NCBI GenBank assembly: GCA_020634625.1
Contig: JACKBJ010000025.1
Span: 1-32,894 of the forward strand
Length of the DNA stretch: 32,894 bases
Source: Caldilineae bacterium
GTDB lineage: Bacteria > Chloroflexota > Anaerolineae > Epilineales > Epilineaceae
Direction of reading: 5' to 3'
Made by a program: the position numbers and the translations under genes. Under the pieces are notes generated by a model. The model saw only the letters and a program-made list of their open reading frames with translations, was not told the DNA's origin and made no database searches. Shown here piece by piece: positions 1 to 8,494 of this stretch (the stretch's first letter is position 1; each line of letters begins with the position of its first letter).

Positions 1-170
1 CGCCCACGCCCACCGTCGCGACCCCGTCGCCCGTGCCGACGACCGCCACCCCGACCCCGCCCTCGGCGACGCCGACGCGGACGACCGCCACCCACACGCC
101 GACGCCGACGGGCCCGGCCAACCCCGACCTGCTGCTGCCGAGCCTGCTGGCTGGCGCGCCGCTACGCTGA
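1..170 (+). CDS. 3' end of a secreted Pro/Thr-rich protein (partial)
   Basis: The window opens inside a reading frame (codons start at base 3) that ends with TGA at 168-170. The visible part encodes about 38 residues of Pro/Thr/Ala/Ser-rich linker and then a short hydrophobic tail, NPDLLLPSLLAGAPLR. Linkers of this kind are typical of exported Chloroflexota proteins. The protein at 27885-28463 in this window has the same plan: a Pro/Thr linker followed by a hydrophobic tail containing YIPWLVVG. The start and any catalytic domain lie outside the window, so no function can be given. It converges with the gene at 227-1615. I see no clear terminator in the 56 bases between them. Confidence 0.6.
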   Translation, partial: PTPTVATPSPVPTTATPTPPSATPTRTTATHTPTPTGPANPDLLLPSLLAGAPLR

Positions 171-226
171 CCGGGCCGGGTGGGGCGAGGGGTGGCCTGC
201 GCCGGACCCCGTGGCGCGCGCTCGCC

Positions 227-1615
227 TCAGCTCGGCCGGCCTTCCGGGAAGAGCTGGTAGCCGCCCTCGGGTCGGCCGCGCCAGGTGACGAGGTAGCGGG
301 GCCGGCCCGGATCGGGCTCGATCTTGCGGCGCAGGCCGCGCACCACCTGGTACAGCGCGTCGTCCATGATGCCGTCCTCGACCACGTCGTCGGGCCAGAC
401 GCCTTCGATGAGCTCGGTCTTGCCGACGCGAACGCGGGAGCGGGCCAGGAGGTAGAGCAGCGCACCGCGCTCGAGCCGGGTCAGCTCGCGCAGGGGCGTG
501 GCGCCGAGATGCACCTCGCCGGTGACGTCGTCGAGCCACAGGCGGCCGCGGCGACGGGTCTGGCCGCCGGCGCGCAGGGCCAGCAAGCGGCCCTGGACCC
601 GCCAGCCGGAGTCGGGCTCGTCGACGAGCAGGCCCTTGGCCTCGAGCAGCTCGAGGGCCGGCCCGTGCTCGAGCTCCGCGGCGCGGCGGGCCGCGGGGCT
701 CGCGGTGCCGGTCGCGACGGCGGTGAGGGCCGCCTGCTCGGCCTGGGTCAGGCCCTCCCAGACTTCATCCAGGCGGACGCGCATGGCCGGCAGCTGACCC
801 AGGAGCTGCGGCCAGGCGTCGCGCGGCGGCCGGTTCGCCTCCTGTCGCCACCAGGCGCAGGCGGACTTGAGCAGCGCCGGGTAGCCGCCCGTGGCGTCGA
901 GCAGGGCGGCGGCTTCGGACGGCGTCGGCGCGGGATCGGCGCCGAGCAGCTCTTCGTCGAGCATGCGCCGGGCGTCCGACGGCACCATGGGTCCGACCCA
1001 GCAGGTGTGAGTGTCCAGGAGCTCCTGGAGCTCGCCGAGGACGCCGGGGTCGGGCAGGTAGGCGCAGGGCTGGCGCATGCCCACGATGAAGCCGAGCCGG
1101 CCCTTGAAGGCGTCGCGCAGGGCGCGCAGCGAGTCGCTGATCTCGGGGGTCGCGCGCTCGGCGAAGCGGTCGAAGCGGTCGAAGACGAGGCCGACCCGCC
1201 GCCCGTCGTCGGTCAGTCGGGCGAGCCAGGCCAGCAGCGCGGTCTGGACGACGAAGGGATCGCGCTCGGCCAGCTGCGCCGCGAACACCCGCTCGATCTC
1301 GGCGGCCAGCTCCGGCTCGAGACCGGCGGCGGCGCTCCGGAAGCCGCGCAGCAGCAGGCGGTAGAGGGTGGCCAGGTCGAGCGCCGGGAGGCTGTTGAGG
1401 TCGACCAGCACGGCCATGGCGCGCGCGCCCTCGGGCAGGTAGCCCGACAGGACCTCGGGCCGGTGGACCAGAAAGCCGAGCAGGTTCGACTTGCCGGCGC
1501 CGCCCATGCCGACGACGCTGCCGGACTGGCCGGCGGCGATCCAGCCGGCCAGCTCGCGCATCTGCTCGGCGCGGTATGCGGGGTGGTAGTCGGTCCAGGC
1601 GCGGCGATGGGTCAT
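227..1615 (-). CDS. STAND-like ATPase with C-terminal OmpR-type winged-helix DNA-binding domain
   Basis: This 462-residue protein is a likely transcription regulator. An AAA/STAND-type ATPase fills the N-terminal three quarters: P-loop GMGGAGKSN at about residues 36-44, a Walker-B-like strand VGLVFDRFDRF near 141-151, and a sensor-like FIVGMRQ near 175. The last 100 residues (about 360-460) look like a Trans_reg_C (OmpR/PhoB) winged helix, with LTRLERGALLYLL, VGKTELIEGVW, a recognition-helix segment DALYQVVRGLRRKIE, and a wing ending GGYQLF. There is no receiver domain, so nucleotide binding probably replaces phosphorylation as the switch. It is divergent from the secreted protein at 1861. 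The intergenic region carries five 11-bp-spaced heptamer copies of the kind OmpR-type proteins bind, so autoregulation is possible. The Shine-Dalgarno is weak (GAG upstream of the ATG). The ligand is unknown. Confidence 0.75.
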   Translation of the reverse strand: MTHRRAWTDYHPAYRAEQMRELAGWIAAGQSGSVVGMGGAGKSNLLGFLVHRPEVLSGYLPEGARAMAVLVDLNSLPALDLATLYRLLLRGFRSAAAGLEPELAAEIERVFAAQLAERDPFVVQTALLAWLARLTDDGRRVGLVFDRFDRFAERATPEISDSLRALRDAFKGRLGFIVGMRQPCAYLPDPGVLGELQELLDTHTCWVGPMVPSDARRMLDEELLGADPAPTPSEAAALLDATGGYPALLKSACAWWRQEANRPPRDAWPQLLGQLPAMRVRLDEVWEGLTQAEQAALTAVATGTASPAARRAAELEHGPALELLEAKGLLVDEPDSGWRVQGRLLALRAGGQTRRRGRLWLDDVTGEVHLGATPLRELTRLERGALLYLLARSRVRVGKTELIEGVWPDDVVEDGIMDDALYQVVRGLRRKIEPDPGRPRYLVTWRGRPEGGYQLFPEGRPS

Positions 1616-1727
1616 CGGGCATCTCGGGGATCGGGACTCGGGCAGCGGTGCGCGAGCGGATCACGGGTGCGAGCGGGGCTTCCTCGTTGCCAGGATAGTC
1701 GGGGACCGCGCGCGGCGCTAGCGAATC

Positions 1728-1811
1728 TCAGGTCGCGCTCAGGTCGGAGCCCATTTCCTCAGGTCAAGCTCAGGTCGGGCTCCGTACGCGGCGGCGAATT
1801 GCCAGGATACT
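1728..1811 (+). promoter_or_regulatory. Direct-repeat operator and promoter, site 1
   Basis: TCAGGTC occurs four times exactly: 1728-1734, 1739-1745, 1759-1765 and 1770-1776. A fifth, weaker copy TCCGTAC lies at 1781-1787. Spacings are 11, 20, 11 and 11 bp. Exactly 18 bp after the last copy is GATACT (1806-1811), a 4/6 match to a -10 box. The last copy therefore sits where the -35 box belongs, as in SARP/OmpR-activated promoters. Predicted transcription start is near 1818, giving a leader of about 42 bases for the gene at 1861. The 53-bp core 1759-1811 has the same layout as sites at 13372-13424 and 17908-17960. A 13-base near-repeat of the -10 region (TTGCCAGGATAGT) lies at 1687-1699. Confidence 0.75.
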
Positions 1812-1860
1812 GGGCAGCATGATCGATGCCGTGCGTGCATTGAGCCATAGGAGGCCGACC

Positions 1861-3084
1861 ATGCGGACGACGCGAATCCTGACCAGCTTGACGTTGAGCC
1901 TGGCCCTGCTGGCCGGCACCGCCTACGCCGCCAGCGCCGACCTTTCGGACTTGGCGCCTGGCACAACCGGGTCGCAGCCGAAGGTCGAGCAGGTGACCTT
2001 CCTGCCGCCGGCCGGCGGCGAGGTGGTGGCCGGCAAGCCGGGCGGCGGCGGTGGTGGCGGTGGCGGGGGAGGTGGTGGCACCTGCACGCCGGCCGCGAGC
2101 CGGATCGCCTATCCCTCGCAGTCGAATGGCGGACTGTCGGCGGTCAACCCGGACGGCACCTGCGCGGTGCAGCTGACCGACGGGACGATCCCGGCGCGGC
2201 AGGTGCTGGATTGGAGCTCCGACAACCACATCCTGATCCGGAACCTGGCCGGCGCGGTGACGCTGCTGAACGTGCCCGACTCGGCCAATCCCGCGAGCGT
2301 GACCATCGCCGAGGGCCCCTGGACGCCGGCCTACGGCGGCTCCGGACCGATGTCGGCGCAGGCAGACGCCAACGGCGTGCTGCCGGCGACGAGCCAGCTC
2401 ATGGCTGCCATCGGGACCGACGGTGCGGACGACAACCTCTATGTCTATTCGATGGACGGCACCTGGAACCTGCGCCTGACGAATTACGTGGACGACCACC
2501 TCGATGGGGACGGCACGGAGTATCGGCTGGGTCGCACGGACTGGCTGGCCGGCAGCGCCGATCACGGTCGCGCGCGGATCTGGTACACGGTCCTCGTGGT
2601 CCAGTATGCCGGCGGGCAGTGGGTGTCGGAGGAGCTGCAGCACCGCGTGATCAGCCTCGACACGACCGGCTGGCCCACCATCGGCACGGCCAACAGCAGC
2701 GACACGCTCATGGTCGGCAGCGACACCCTGATCGGCGGCTACCCGCTGACCACCGAGCTGGACTTCTCGCGCGATGGCGCGAAGGCCGGCGGCATGGGCC
2801 CGGACGGCCAGTCGATGCTCGTGCTGGACGTGAGCTATGACGACGTGGCCGACGAGGTGACGATTCATGCCGACAGCCCGCTGATCACGGCCACCGACCT
2901 GGACGCCGTCGGGCACGGCGCGAGCTTCAGCCCCGACAACGCGACGATGGTCTTCGACGGCTACACGCTTCAGGGCAAGGGCAAGAACCAGACGCTGGTG
3001 GGCCGCATGCACACGACCGGCACCTCGGTGGCCGGCCCGAGCAGCTCGCTGGGCTTGGGCCTGGACGGGGTCTGGGGGCCGTAG
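1861..3084 (+). CDS. Secreted beta-propeller-like (TolB/PD40-type) protein
   Basis: The product is 407 residues. ATG 1861 is chosen because AGGAGG at 1849-1854 lies six bases upstream and the resulting N-terminus is a clean Sec signal peptide: MRTTR, then a hydrophobic stretch, then cleavage after about TAYAASA (residues 20-26). A short spacer leads to a run of 13 glycines at residues 61-73. The rest contains repeated motifs such as ASRIAYPSQSNGG, VNPDGTCAVQLTDG, LDFSRDGAKAGGMGPDG and GHGASFSPDNATMVFDG. These are typical of PD40/WD40-like propeller blades of TolB-type proteins. It is probably exported and binds a ligand or partner; no catalytic motif is visible. Expression is predicted from the heptamer-repeat promoter just upstream. 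It ends in a hairpin terminator shared with the convergent cyclase-NACHT gene. Confidence 0.7.
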   Translation: MRTTRILTSLTLSLALLAGTAYAASADLSDLAPGTTGSQPKVEQVTFLPPAGGEVVAGKPGGGGGGGGGGGGGTCTPAASRIAYPSQSNGGLSAVNPDGTCAVQLTDGTIPARQVLDWSSDNHILIRNLAGAVTLLNVPDSANPASVTIAEGPWTPAYGGSGPMSAQADANGVLPATSQLMAAIGTDGADDNLYVYSMDGTWNLRLTNYVDDHLDGDGTEYRLGRTDWLAGSADHGRARIWYTVLVVQYAGGQWVSEELQHRVISLDTTGWPTIGTANSSDTLMVGSDTLIGGYPLTTELDFSRDGAKAGGMGPDGQSMLVLDVSYDDVADEVTIHADSPLITATDLDAVGHGASFSPDNATMVFDGYTLQGKGKNQTLVGRMHTTGTSVAGPSSSLGLGLDGVWGP

Positions 3085-3141
3085 CCCGGCGCGGACGATC
3101 GCCTGACGGCGATGCACCCGACGACCGAGTGCTTCGGACGG

Positions 3142-3172
3142 GAGGCCGGCACCACCAGGGGGTGCCGGCCTC
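3142..3172 (+). terminator. Hairpin terminator between convergent genes
   Basis: A perfect 12-bp inverted repeat pairs 3142-3153 (GAGGCCGGCACC) with 3161-3172 (GGTGCCGGCCTC) around a 7-base loop. On the plus strand it is followed by TTCGTG, a weak U-tract. It lies 57 bases after the stop of the secreted propeller gene and 80 bases past the stop of the convergent cyclase-NACHT gene, so it can serve both. Confidence 0.7.
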
Positions 3173-3252
3173 TTCGTGCACCCACACGGGGAACGCGACA
3201 GCGCGAACCGAGCCGCGATCGGCCGGACTCCCGACGGTCGCGCCTGACCGGC

Positions 3253-6200
3253 CTAGGCGCCAACCGCGAGACGCATGCCGCGGCTCATGCGTCGGTCGCT
3301 CGGCATCGCGGCGTTGCGGACCAGCAAGTACGGACTGCCGCTGCGGCTCGGCCACAGACTGTCGGTCCACGCGCCGCCGCGGCAGACGCGATGCATCTCG
3401 GCCGCGGCAAGTGGATCCTCGCGCCCATCTCCCGCGTCGTAGGGGTAGGCATGGCTCGGGCGTTCCGGGTCCGGACCGAACAGGCTGCGGGTCCACTCCT
3501 CCACGTTCCCGAGCAGGTCGGCGACCCCGAAGCGCGAGTCGCCGGCCGGGAAGAGGCCGATGGGCGTGGGGCGCCGGATCTGCAGGTCGTGGAAGTTGCC
3601 GATCTCGCTGCGGCTCGAGCTGCCGCCCGGCGTTTCGTCCGACTGCAGGCCAGCCGCCTCCCACTCGACCTCGCTCGGCAGGCGAAACGCGATGCCGGAC
3701 TGGGCCGAGAGCCAGGCGCAGTAGGCGCGTGCCTCGAACCACGATAGCCCCACGACCGGCTGAAGCGGATGGGCGAAGCGCTCCTCCACCCAGTAGCCGG
3801 GTCGAAAGTACTGCTTGCCGCGCCAGCGTTCGAGGAGGGCTTGCTCGAACGCGTCGTCGTCGAGCGTCAGCAGGTGTCGGAACTCCTTGACCGCGAAGGC
3901 CGGCAGCGTGCCGTCGGCCTCGAAGCGATCGAGCAGCGTCGGGTCGTCCAGGAATCGGTTGCGCCACAGACGGTTGTTCTGCATGGCGCCAAAGTTGGGC
4001 AGCTCTGCGCGCAGCCAGCGACGGGCGTCTGGGGTCGTCCACCACCGTTCGTCGGCGTAGCCTCCGGCCTCCAGGAAGCAGGCCCACTCGGCCCGCGTGA
4101 CCGGAAAGCACCCGATCCGGAAGGCAGGCAGGTCGACCGCGTGTCGGCCCAGATGTGCCTGCCGCGGTATGGACTCGCGGGTCGCCAGCACGCCTCCGTC
4201 GATCACCTCGTCGCTTCCGATGTGGAACCTGCCAGCCGGTATCTCGACCAGGGGCGGCAGCAGGTACGCGCCGTGGGGCCCTACCCGCCGTTCGAAGCGT
4301 GGGTCTCCCAGGTCGCCGAGCGCGAAGCCGCAGGCGATCCGGTCGCGCAGGTCCGCCTCGGGATCGCGGCTGCGGTGCACCAGCGACCATCGCAGCGTAT
4401 CGCGCATGCTTGCCGGGAGCACGCGCAAGAGCTCCGGCTGCGCCGCCGCCTGGCCGGCCAGGGCCAGGTTGCTGGCCATGATGCCGCTGAGGAATCGCGC
4501 CGGATCCTCGGCCATCGCGGCCGCCAGGGCGGTCGTCTCCTCCCAGCCGGTGCTCGGCAGTGGCGGGAGCGGGTCGGCCGAGTCGAGGCCGTCGATGACC
4601 GCGTCCACGCTGGGCCGCACCCTTGCCGCGCGCCACTCCACCCGCACCAGCTCCGGGTTCGGCTGTCGCGCCAGCTCGCGGGCCGCGAAGTACTCCTGCA
4701 GCAGCTGGTGGAAGTACATCAGCGCGTGGGTTGCCCGGTCCTGGTCGAGCACGGCCAATGCCTGGCCGGCCGCCACGATGGCCTCGCCGGCGTCCGAGCG
4801 CAGGAGCGCCAGCGCCTGGTCCAGGTCGATGCGCACCTGCGAGACCTCGCCGTCCTCGCGGCCGGCCTGCATCGCCCATGCCAGCTCGGCCAGCTTGGGC
4901 AGCAGCAGGCCGCGCTCCGGCAGGTCGTAGGCACGCTGCCAGTTCCAGCCGGTCACCTGTTGCCGGTCGCGGCGCGTGAGCAGCTCACCCGGCTTGAACA
5001 GCGGGTTGCCGCGCCCGATCTCGCGTCCAAGCGCCTGGCGCACGAAGCCGGTGAAGAGGCCCGAGCGGCCCGTCGGCAGCTCGCCCGTCGCGTCCACCTG
5101 GTCCACCAGGAGCTTCAGAAAGAAGGGGCTGCGCACCACCTCCAGCTGCCGGGTGCCGGCGAGTCGGTCCCAGACCAGCTCGAAGCGATCCGGGATGTAG
5201 GCGCGCAGGAAAGCCTGCACCGCCGCGTCGTCCATGGGCTCGATGCGCACCTGCGGCACGCGCAGCGCCGGGGTCGATAGCGGTTGGCTGTAGTCCAGGC
5301 TGCGGCAGCTGAACACCACCCGGTTGCCGGGCCGCTCGCGGGTCAGCCGCAGCAGCCAGTCGCGCCAGAGCGCCACGCGCTCGAGGAAGCCGGTCAGGCT
5401 TTCGGCCGGCATCTCGTTGAGCGCATCGAGCAGGAGCAGCACTCGGCCTTCGGCCAGGAGCTCGTCGAGGGCCGGCAGGTCCGGGTAGCGCGCCCGCCAG
5501 CGTGCATTCAGCCAGGCGCCCGGGTCGGGCGGCGGATCGCCGGCGCGGGCCGGTGGGTATTGGTTCAGCTGGATGAAGAAGGTCAGCGGCTGGTCCGCGC
5601 CGCGCAGGCCTTCCATTGCGGTGGAGAGCTCCAGGTGGCGCAGGAGGGTGCTCTTGCCCGAGCCCGGCGCACCCAGCAGCACCAAGGCAGGGTCTTCGAC
5701 GTCGGCCAGCAGCGTCTCGAGGGACGGATAGCGTGCTTCCTGGGACTGCCAGCGACCCTGCACGGCCTCCTCGCCCAGGTCGATGAGCAGCTCCAAGCCC
5801 ACGAATCGGTCGTCCAGCTCGAAGCGCGGGCCGGACCACTCGGCGATGCGGCCGCGGCGGTAGGCCTCCAGGGCCGGCACGCGCTGGAGCAGGATGGCCA
5901 TGGCGCCGGAGAGGGTCTCGGCGCCGCCGGCAGGCGCCTCCAGGGCCAATCCGGTGGCTCGGGCGGAAGCCCAGAAGGCAACCTGCTTGGCTTCCGGTGC
6001 GAGGTTGCCGAACTTGCAGGCGCCCAGCAGGTAGGCCGCGAGGCCCAGGTGGTACTCCAGCCAGTCGCCGGGCCGTGCCAGGAGCGTGGCGGCGGCGCGG
6101 CGGATGGCCACCAGGCCGACGTGCATGGGGCGCAGCGGCGGCGCGACGGGGCCGTGGTCGGGCGCGCGGTGAAGGTCGGCGAGCAGGCCGGCGGCGTGGT

Positions 6201-7962
6201 CGGGCGGCAGGCCGGCCGCGGCCAAGGCATCGGGCAGGAGGCGCGTGAGCACGCCGGTCTCGAGGCGCAGGAGGTCGTGCAGCACGTGGTCGTCGCGGCT
6301 GAGGGCGAAGTCGATCAGCTGCACGCTGCGCGCCTCGGCATCGACCAGCACGTTCTCGAGGTTGAGGTCGCCATGCACCGCTCCAACGCGCACCCGGTGC
6401 TCGGCGCCGAGGAGGCGCGGCAGGGCCAGGAGCGGGTTGGGGAGCGGCGCGTCGGCGTCGTCTTCCAGCGTGAACGCCTCGGCGTCCAGATCGACCGTAT
6501 GGCCCAAGGCTTCGCGCAGCTCGCCGGCCAGCCGCGAGGCGCGGGTGGCGGTGACCTCGCCGGCGATGGGGCCGTTCAGCAGGTCGCCCACGCGCCAGCG
6601 GGCCGCGCCGGGCATCGGCTCGACCCTCAGGCGACAGGCCCGGCCGCCGGGCGCCGCGGCGGTGGGCAGGTTGAGCGTGACCTCGTCCGCGTCGGCCGCG
6701 ATGGACTCGACCACGAAGCCGGTCAACGTGACCCGATCCCCGACTTGCGGGCTGGCGCTTCCCAGCGTCTCCGGGCTGAGCGCGATGCGCGGCGCGCCGG
6801 CGGCGGCCCCGAGCGTGCCCCCGGCCTCGTCGCCGGCTGCCGAGAAGTGCAAGGGCTCGGTTTCGGGCCGGACGACGAGGTTGACCGGCAGCAGGCGGTC
6901 GTAGCTGTCGGCCAGCCGCAGGCTGCGCGGCTCGGCGTGGTGCCACATGGCGCCCAGGTGGACGAAGGGTCGGCTCTCGAGCACGTGCACCAGGTCGGCC
7001 AGCTCGGCGCGGCCCCAGTAGCGGCGCAGGCTCTGGATGTCGAAGCGCTGCCCGCCAACCAGGGCGTAGCGGATGCCGGCCCAACGGCCGCCCTCGGCGT
7101 AGGCCGGCCGGCCCCAGATCTCGGGGATGCCGGAAAGCTTGCCGCGGATGCGGGTCTGGTAGGCCTCGTACTCGCGGGTGACGAGCCCGGCCGGGGCCAG
7201 CTTGACCACTGCCGCCGGCTCGGGCTGGTCGTCGGCATCGAAAGGCGTGACCTTGAAGACGCGGCTGCCGGAGAAGCCGCCGGCCAGCTCGCTCTCGATG
7301 ACCAGGCGCCCGGCGGCGTGGAAGAGCCGGGCCAGGATGGTCGCGGCACCGGGCGGCAAGTCCAGCGCGGCCGGGTTCTCGACGCGCACGGCGCCGCCGG
7401 TGCGCAGCTCGCCGGTGGCGTCGGGCAGGCCGGGGGCCAGCAGCTGGAAGATGTGCTCGGCGTAGCGCAGATCCTTGAGGCGGTGCTCGCCCAGGTCGCG
7501 GATGGCAGCCCCGGCCGGCAGCTGCTCGCGGACGATGCGCTCGGTGGCGGCGGTCATGAGGATCTGGCCGCCGTTGGCGGCGCTCTCGAGGCGGGCAACC
7601 CGGTTGACCGGTGCGCCGAAGTAGTCCTGGCCATGCTCCCGAGTCTCGCCGGTGTGCAGGGCCATGCGGATGCGCAGGGGCGGGAAGCCCAAGCCGAAGG
7701 CAGCCCAGTCCTCGCCGGCGACGGCGCGCTGGATCTCGATGGCGGCGACGATGGCGGCCGCGGCGGTCTCGAAGGCGGCGCGGAAGGCGTCACCGGCTAC
7801 CTTGAAGATGTAGCCGCCGTGGCCCTCGACGATCGCGCGCACCAGCGCGTCGTGACGCTCGAGGGCCGGGGTCATCGCTAGGGCATGGTGCTCCCAGAGC
7901 TGGGTGGAGCCCTCGATGTCGGTGAAGAGGAAGGTGACGGTGCCGGTTGGGGGGTGGGGCAT
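3253..7962 (-). CDS. Cyclase/APH-like/NACHT/FGE-sulfatase fusion protein (paralogue A)
   Basis: This 1,569-residue, probably cytoplasmic signalling or conflict protein has four parts. Residues 1-170 are a class III nucleotide cyclase with the catalytic set intact: metal Asp in FLFTDIEGST, Lys in FKVAGDAF with the second metal Asp, Asp in DYFG, and Asn/Arg in VNRVARL. The Lys/Asp pair favours ATP. Residues 220-670 resemble an aminoglycoside-phosphotransferase fold (FSGSRVFKV near 227, VVKLAP near 252, HGDLNLEN near 528, LIDFALS near 548), like a TCAD9-type domain. Residues 740-1130 are a NACHT NTPase: P-loop GAPGSGKST near 763, Walker B LLLLDALNE near 842, and HQLLQEYFAARELA. Residues 1224-1569 are an FGE-sulfatase (formylglycine-generating-enzyme-like)/C-lectin domain ending RGGAWTDS...GMRLAVGA. 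ATG 7962 is chosen by alignment with paralogue B; ATG 7971 is possible. Neither has a clear Shine-Dalgarno. Confidence 0.85.
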   Translation of the reverse strand: MPHPPTGTVTFLFTDIEGSTQLWEHHALAMTPALERHDALVRAIVEGHGGYIFKVAGDAFRAAFETAAAAIVAAIEIQRAVAGEDWAAFGLGFPPLRIRMALHTGETREHGQDYFGAPVNRVARLESAANGGQILMTAATERIVREQLPAGAAIRDLGEHRLKDLRYAEHIFQLLAPGLPDATGELRTGGAVRVENPAALDLPPGAATILARLFHAAGRLVIESELAGGFSGSRVFKVTPFDADDQPEPAAVVKLAPAGLVTREYEAYQTRIRGKLSGIPEIWGRPAYAEGGRWAGIRYALVGGQRFDIQSLRRYWGRAELADLVHVLESRPFVHLGAMWHHAEPRSLRLADSYDRLLPVNLVVRPETEPLHFSAAGDEAGGTLGAAAGAPRIALSPETLGSASPQVGDRVTLTGFVVESIAADADEVTLNLPTAAAPGGRACRLRVEPMPGAARWRVGDLLNGPIAGEVTATRASRLAGELREALGHTVDLDAEAFTLEDDADAPLPNPLLALPRLLGAEHRVRVGAVHGDLNLENVLVDAEARSVQLIDFALSRDDHVLHDLLRLETGVLTRLLPDALAAAGLPPDHAAGLLADLHRAPDHGPVAPPLRPMHVGLVAIRRAAATLLARPGDWLEYHLGLAAYLLGACKFGNLAPEAKQVAFWASARATGLALEAPAGGAETLSGAMAILLQRVPALEAYRRGRIAEWSGPRFELDDRFVGLELLIDLGEEAVQGRWQSQEARYPSLETLLADVEDPALVLLGAPGSGKSTLLRHLELSTAMEGLRGADQPLTFFIQLNQYPPARAGDPPPDPGAWLNARWRARYPDLPALDELLAEGRVLLLLDALNEMPAESLTGFLERVALWRDWLLRLTRERPGNRVVFSCRSLDYSQPLSTPALRVPQVRIEPMDDAAVQAFLRAYIPDRFELVWDRLAGTRQLEVVRSPFFLKLLVDQVDATGELPTGRSGLFTGFVRQALGREIGRGNPLFKPGELLTRRDRQQVTGWNWQRAYDLPERGLLLPKLAELAWAMQAGREDGEVSQVRIDLDQALALLRSDAGEAIVAAGQALAVLDQDRATHALMYFHQLLQEYFAARELARQPNPELVRVEWRAARVRPSVDAVIDGLDSADPLPPLPSTGWEETTALAAAMAEDPARFLSGIMASNLALAGQAAAQPELLRVLPASMRDTLRWSLVHRSRDPEADLRDRIACGFALGDLGDPRFERRVGPHGAYLLPPLVEIPAGRFHIGSDEVIDGGVLATRESIPRQAHLGRHAVDLPAFRIGCFPVTRAEWACFLEAGGYADERWWTTPDARRWLRAELPNFGAMQNNRLWRNRFLDDPTLLDRFEADGTLPAFAVKEFRHLLTLDDDAFEQALLERWRGKQYFRPGYWVEERFAHPLQPVVGLSWFEARAYCAWLSAQSGIAFRLPSEVEWEAAGLQSDETPGGSSSRSEIGNFHDLQIRRPTPIGLFPAGDSRFGVADLLGNVEEWTRSLFGPDPERPSHAYPYDAGDGREDPLAAAEMHRVCRGGAWTDSLWPSRSGSPYLLVRNAAMPSDRRMSRGMRLAVGA

Positions 7963-8010
7963 GAGGAGCATGATGCCGCAGACACGAGGGCTGGGCCATC
8001 AGCGGCTTTG

Positions 8011-8038
8011 GAAAGAGAAGAGCCCACGTAGCGGGCTC
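8011..8038 (-). terminator. Rho-independent terminator downstream of the reverse-transcriptase remnant
   Basis: Read on the minus strand, an 8-bp stem (GAGCCCGC / GTGGGCTC, one G-U pair) closes a 3-base loop TAC at 8020-8038. It is followed directly by the T-rich run TTCTCTTTCC. This should end transcripts coming from paralogue B. Only about 50 bases then remain before the start of paralogue A, with no convincing promoter, so A may depend on read-through. Confidence 0.75.
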
Positions 8039-8164
8039 ATGTGCAAGCTGGGGGTCAGGGATCCGCACCCAGGCCGGTGAATTCAATGTCCGCTGCACGC
8101 TCGTGACGTTTCGTCGCTGCTCGTATCATGGAGTCGTGCTGAGCGAAGGGCACCAGCAAGTGTG

Positions 8165-8338
8165 TTAGGGGTGGTCGGCGCGAGAATCGGTCGCCGCCTC
8201 GAAGTGCCGATCCTCCAGCCGCAGCTCGAAGTCGGCCACGTCGGGACGCGACCGCTTGCCCCGCGCCGTACGGCGCCAGGCCGGCAGCGTGTTTTCGAAG
8301 TTCCACACGCTGGGGTAGAGGTTGCGGAAAGTCTTCAC
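8165..8338 (-). pseudogene. Truncated DGR-type reverse transcriptase (N-terminal remnant)
   Basis: A 57-codon frame starts with GTG 8338, 10 bases after AAGGAGG, and ends at TAA 8165-8167. Its first 48 residues contain TFRNLYPSVWNFENTLPAWR, RGKRSRPDV and FELRLED. This is the characteristic N-terminus of reverse transcriptases of diversity-generating retroelements and related group II-like enzymes ('NL...I..WENL..A.R....GKR.R..V..FE..LE'). After this the similarity stops. The next nine residues are unrelated, and no RT palm, YxDD box or thumb follows in any frame before the terminator at 8011-8038. Full-length relatives run to roughly 330-400 residues, so this is a deletion relic. Its position just downstream of a gene ending in a C-lectin-type domain is the classical DGR arrangement. 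It could still be translated as a short peptide. Confidence 0.7.
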
Positions 8339-8407
8339 CGACGGGTCGCCTCCTTGGGCGGCAGATGCTACCGCAAGGCTGCGCCACTGACGAGATTCCG
8401 CGTCTAG

Positions 8408-8428
8408 CGCCGCCGCGTCGCGGCGGCG
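8408..8428. repeat. Perfect GC palindrome downstream of the lectin gene
   Basis: CGCCGCCGCG and its exact complement flank a single T, a 10-bp dyad. It lies 67 bases past the stop of paralogue B and about 70 bases before the reverse-transcriptase remnant. DGR target genes often have a GC-rich cruciform or hairpin just after the variable region, so this may be a surviving piece of the element. A plain transcriptional hairpin is the alternative. There is no T-tract next to it. Confidence 0.5.
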
Positions 8429-8494
8429 TACCGGACTGACGAACGGCACGCCGAACGGCAGGAGTCGGCAGTCAGAACCTCAGGAATCAGAAGT

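Noticed and set aside
509..1822. Long open frames opposite the real genes (for example 509-1822 plus, 5284-7881 plus, 21638-27151 minus)
   Set aside because: They are high-GC antisense shadows with low-complexity Arg/Ala/Gly/Gln composition, no domain signals, and they cover well-supported genes.
3253..3400. Paralogue A as a second DGR target
   Set aside because: The distance from RGGAW to GMR is about 29 residues rather than 24, the end GMRLAVGA is atypical, and no RT remnant or template follows; only a terminator does.
3253..4290. FGE domain as a formylglycine-generating enzyme
   Set aside because: I could not find the catalytic Cys pair in either paralogue, and no sulfatase gene is nearby. 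A lectin-like sensor role is more likely.
8339..8494. Search for a DGR template repeat between the lectin gene and the RT remnant
   Set aside because: No stretch here aligns with the 3' end of paralogue B, and none is rich in AAC codons. Only the palindrome and short CAGAACC repeats are present.
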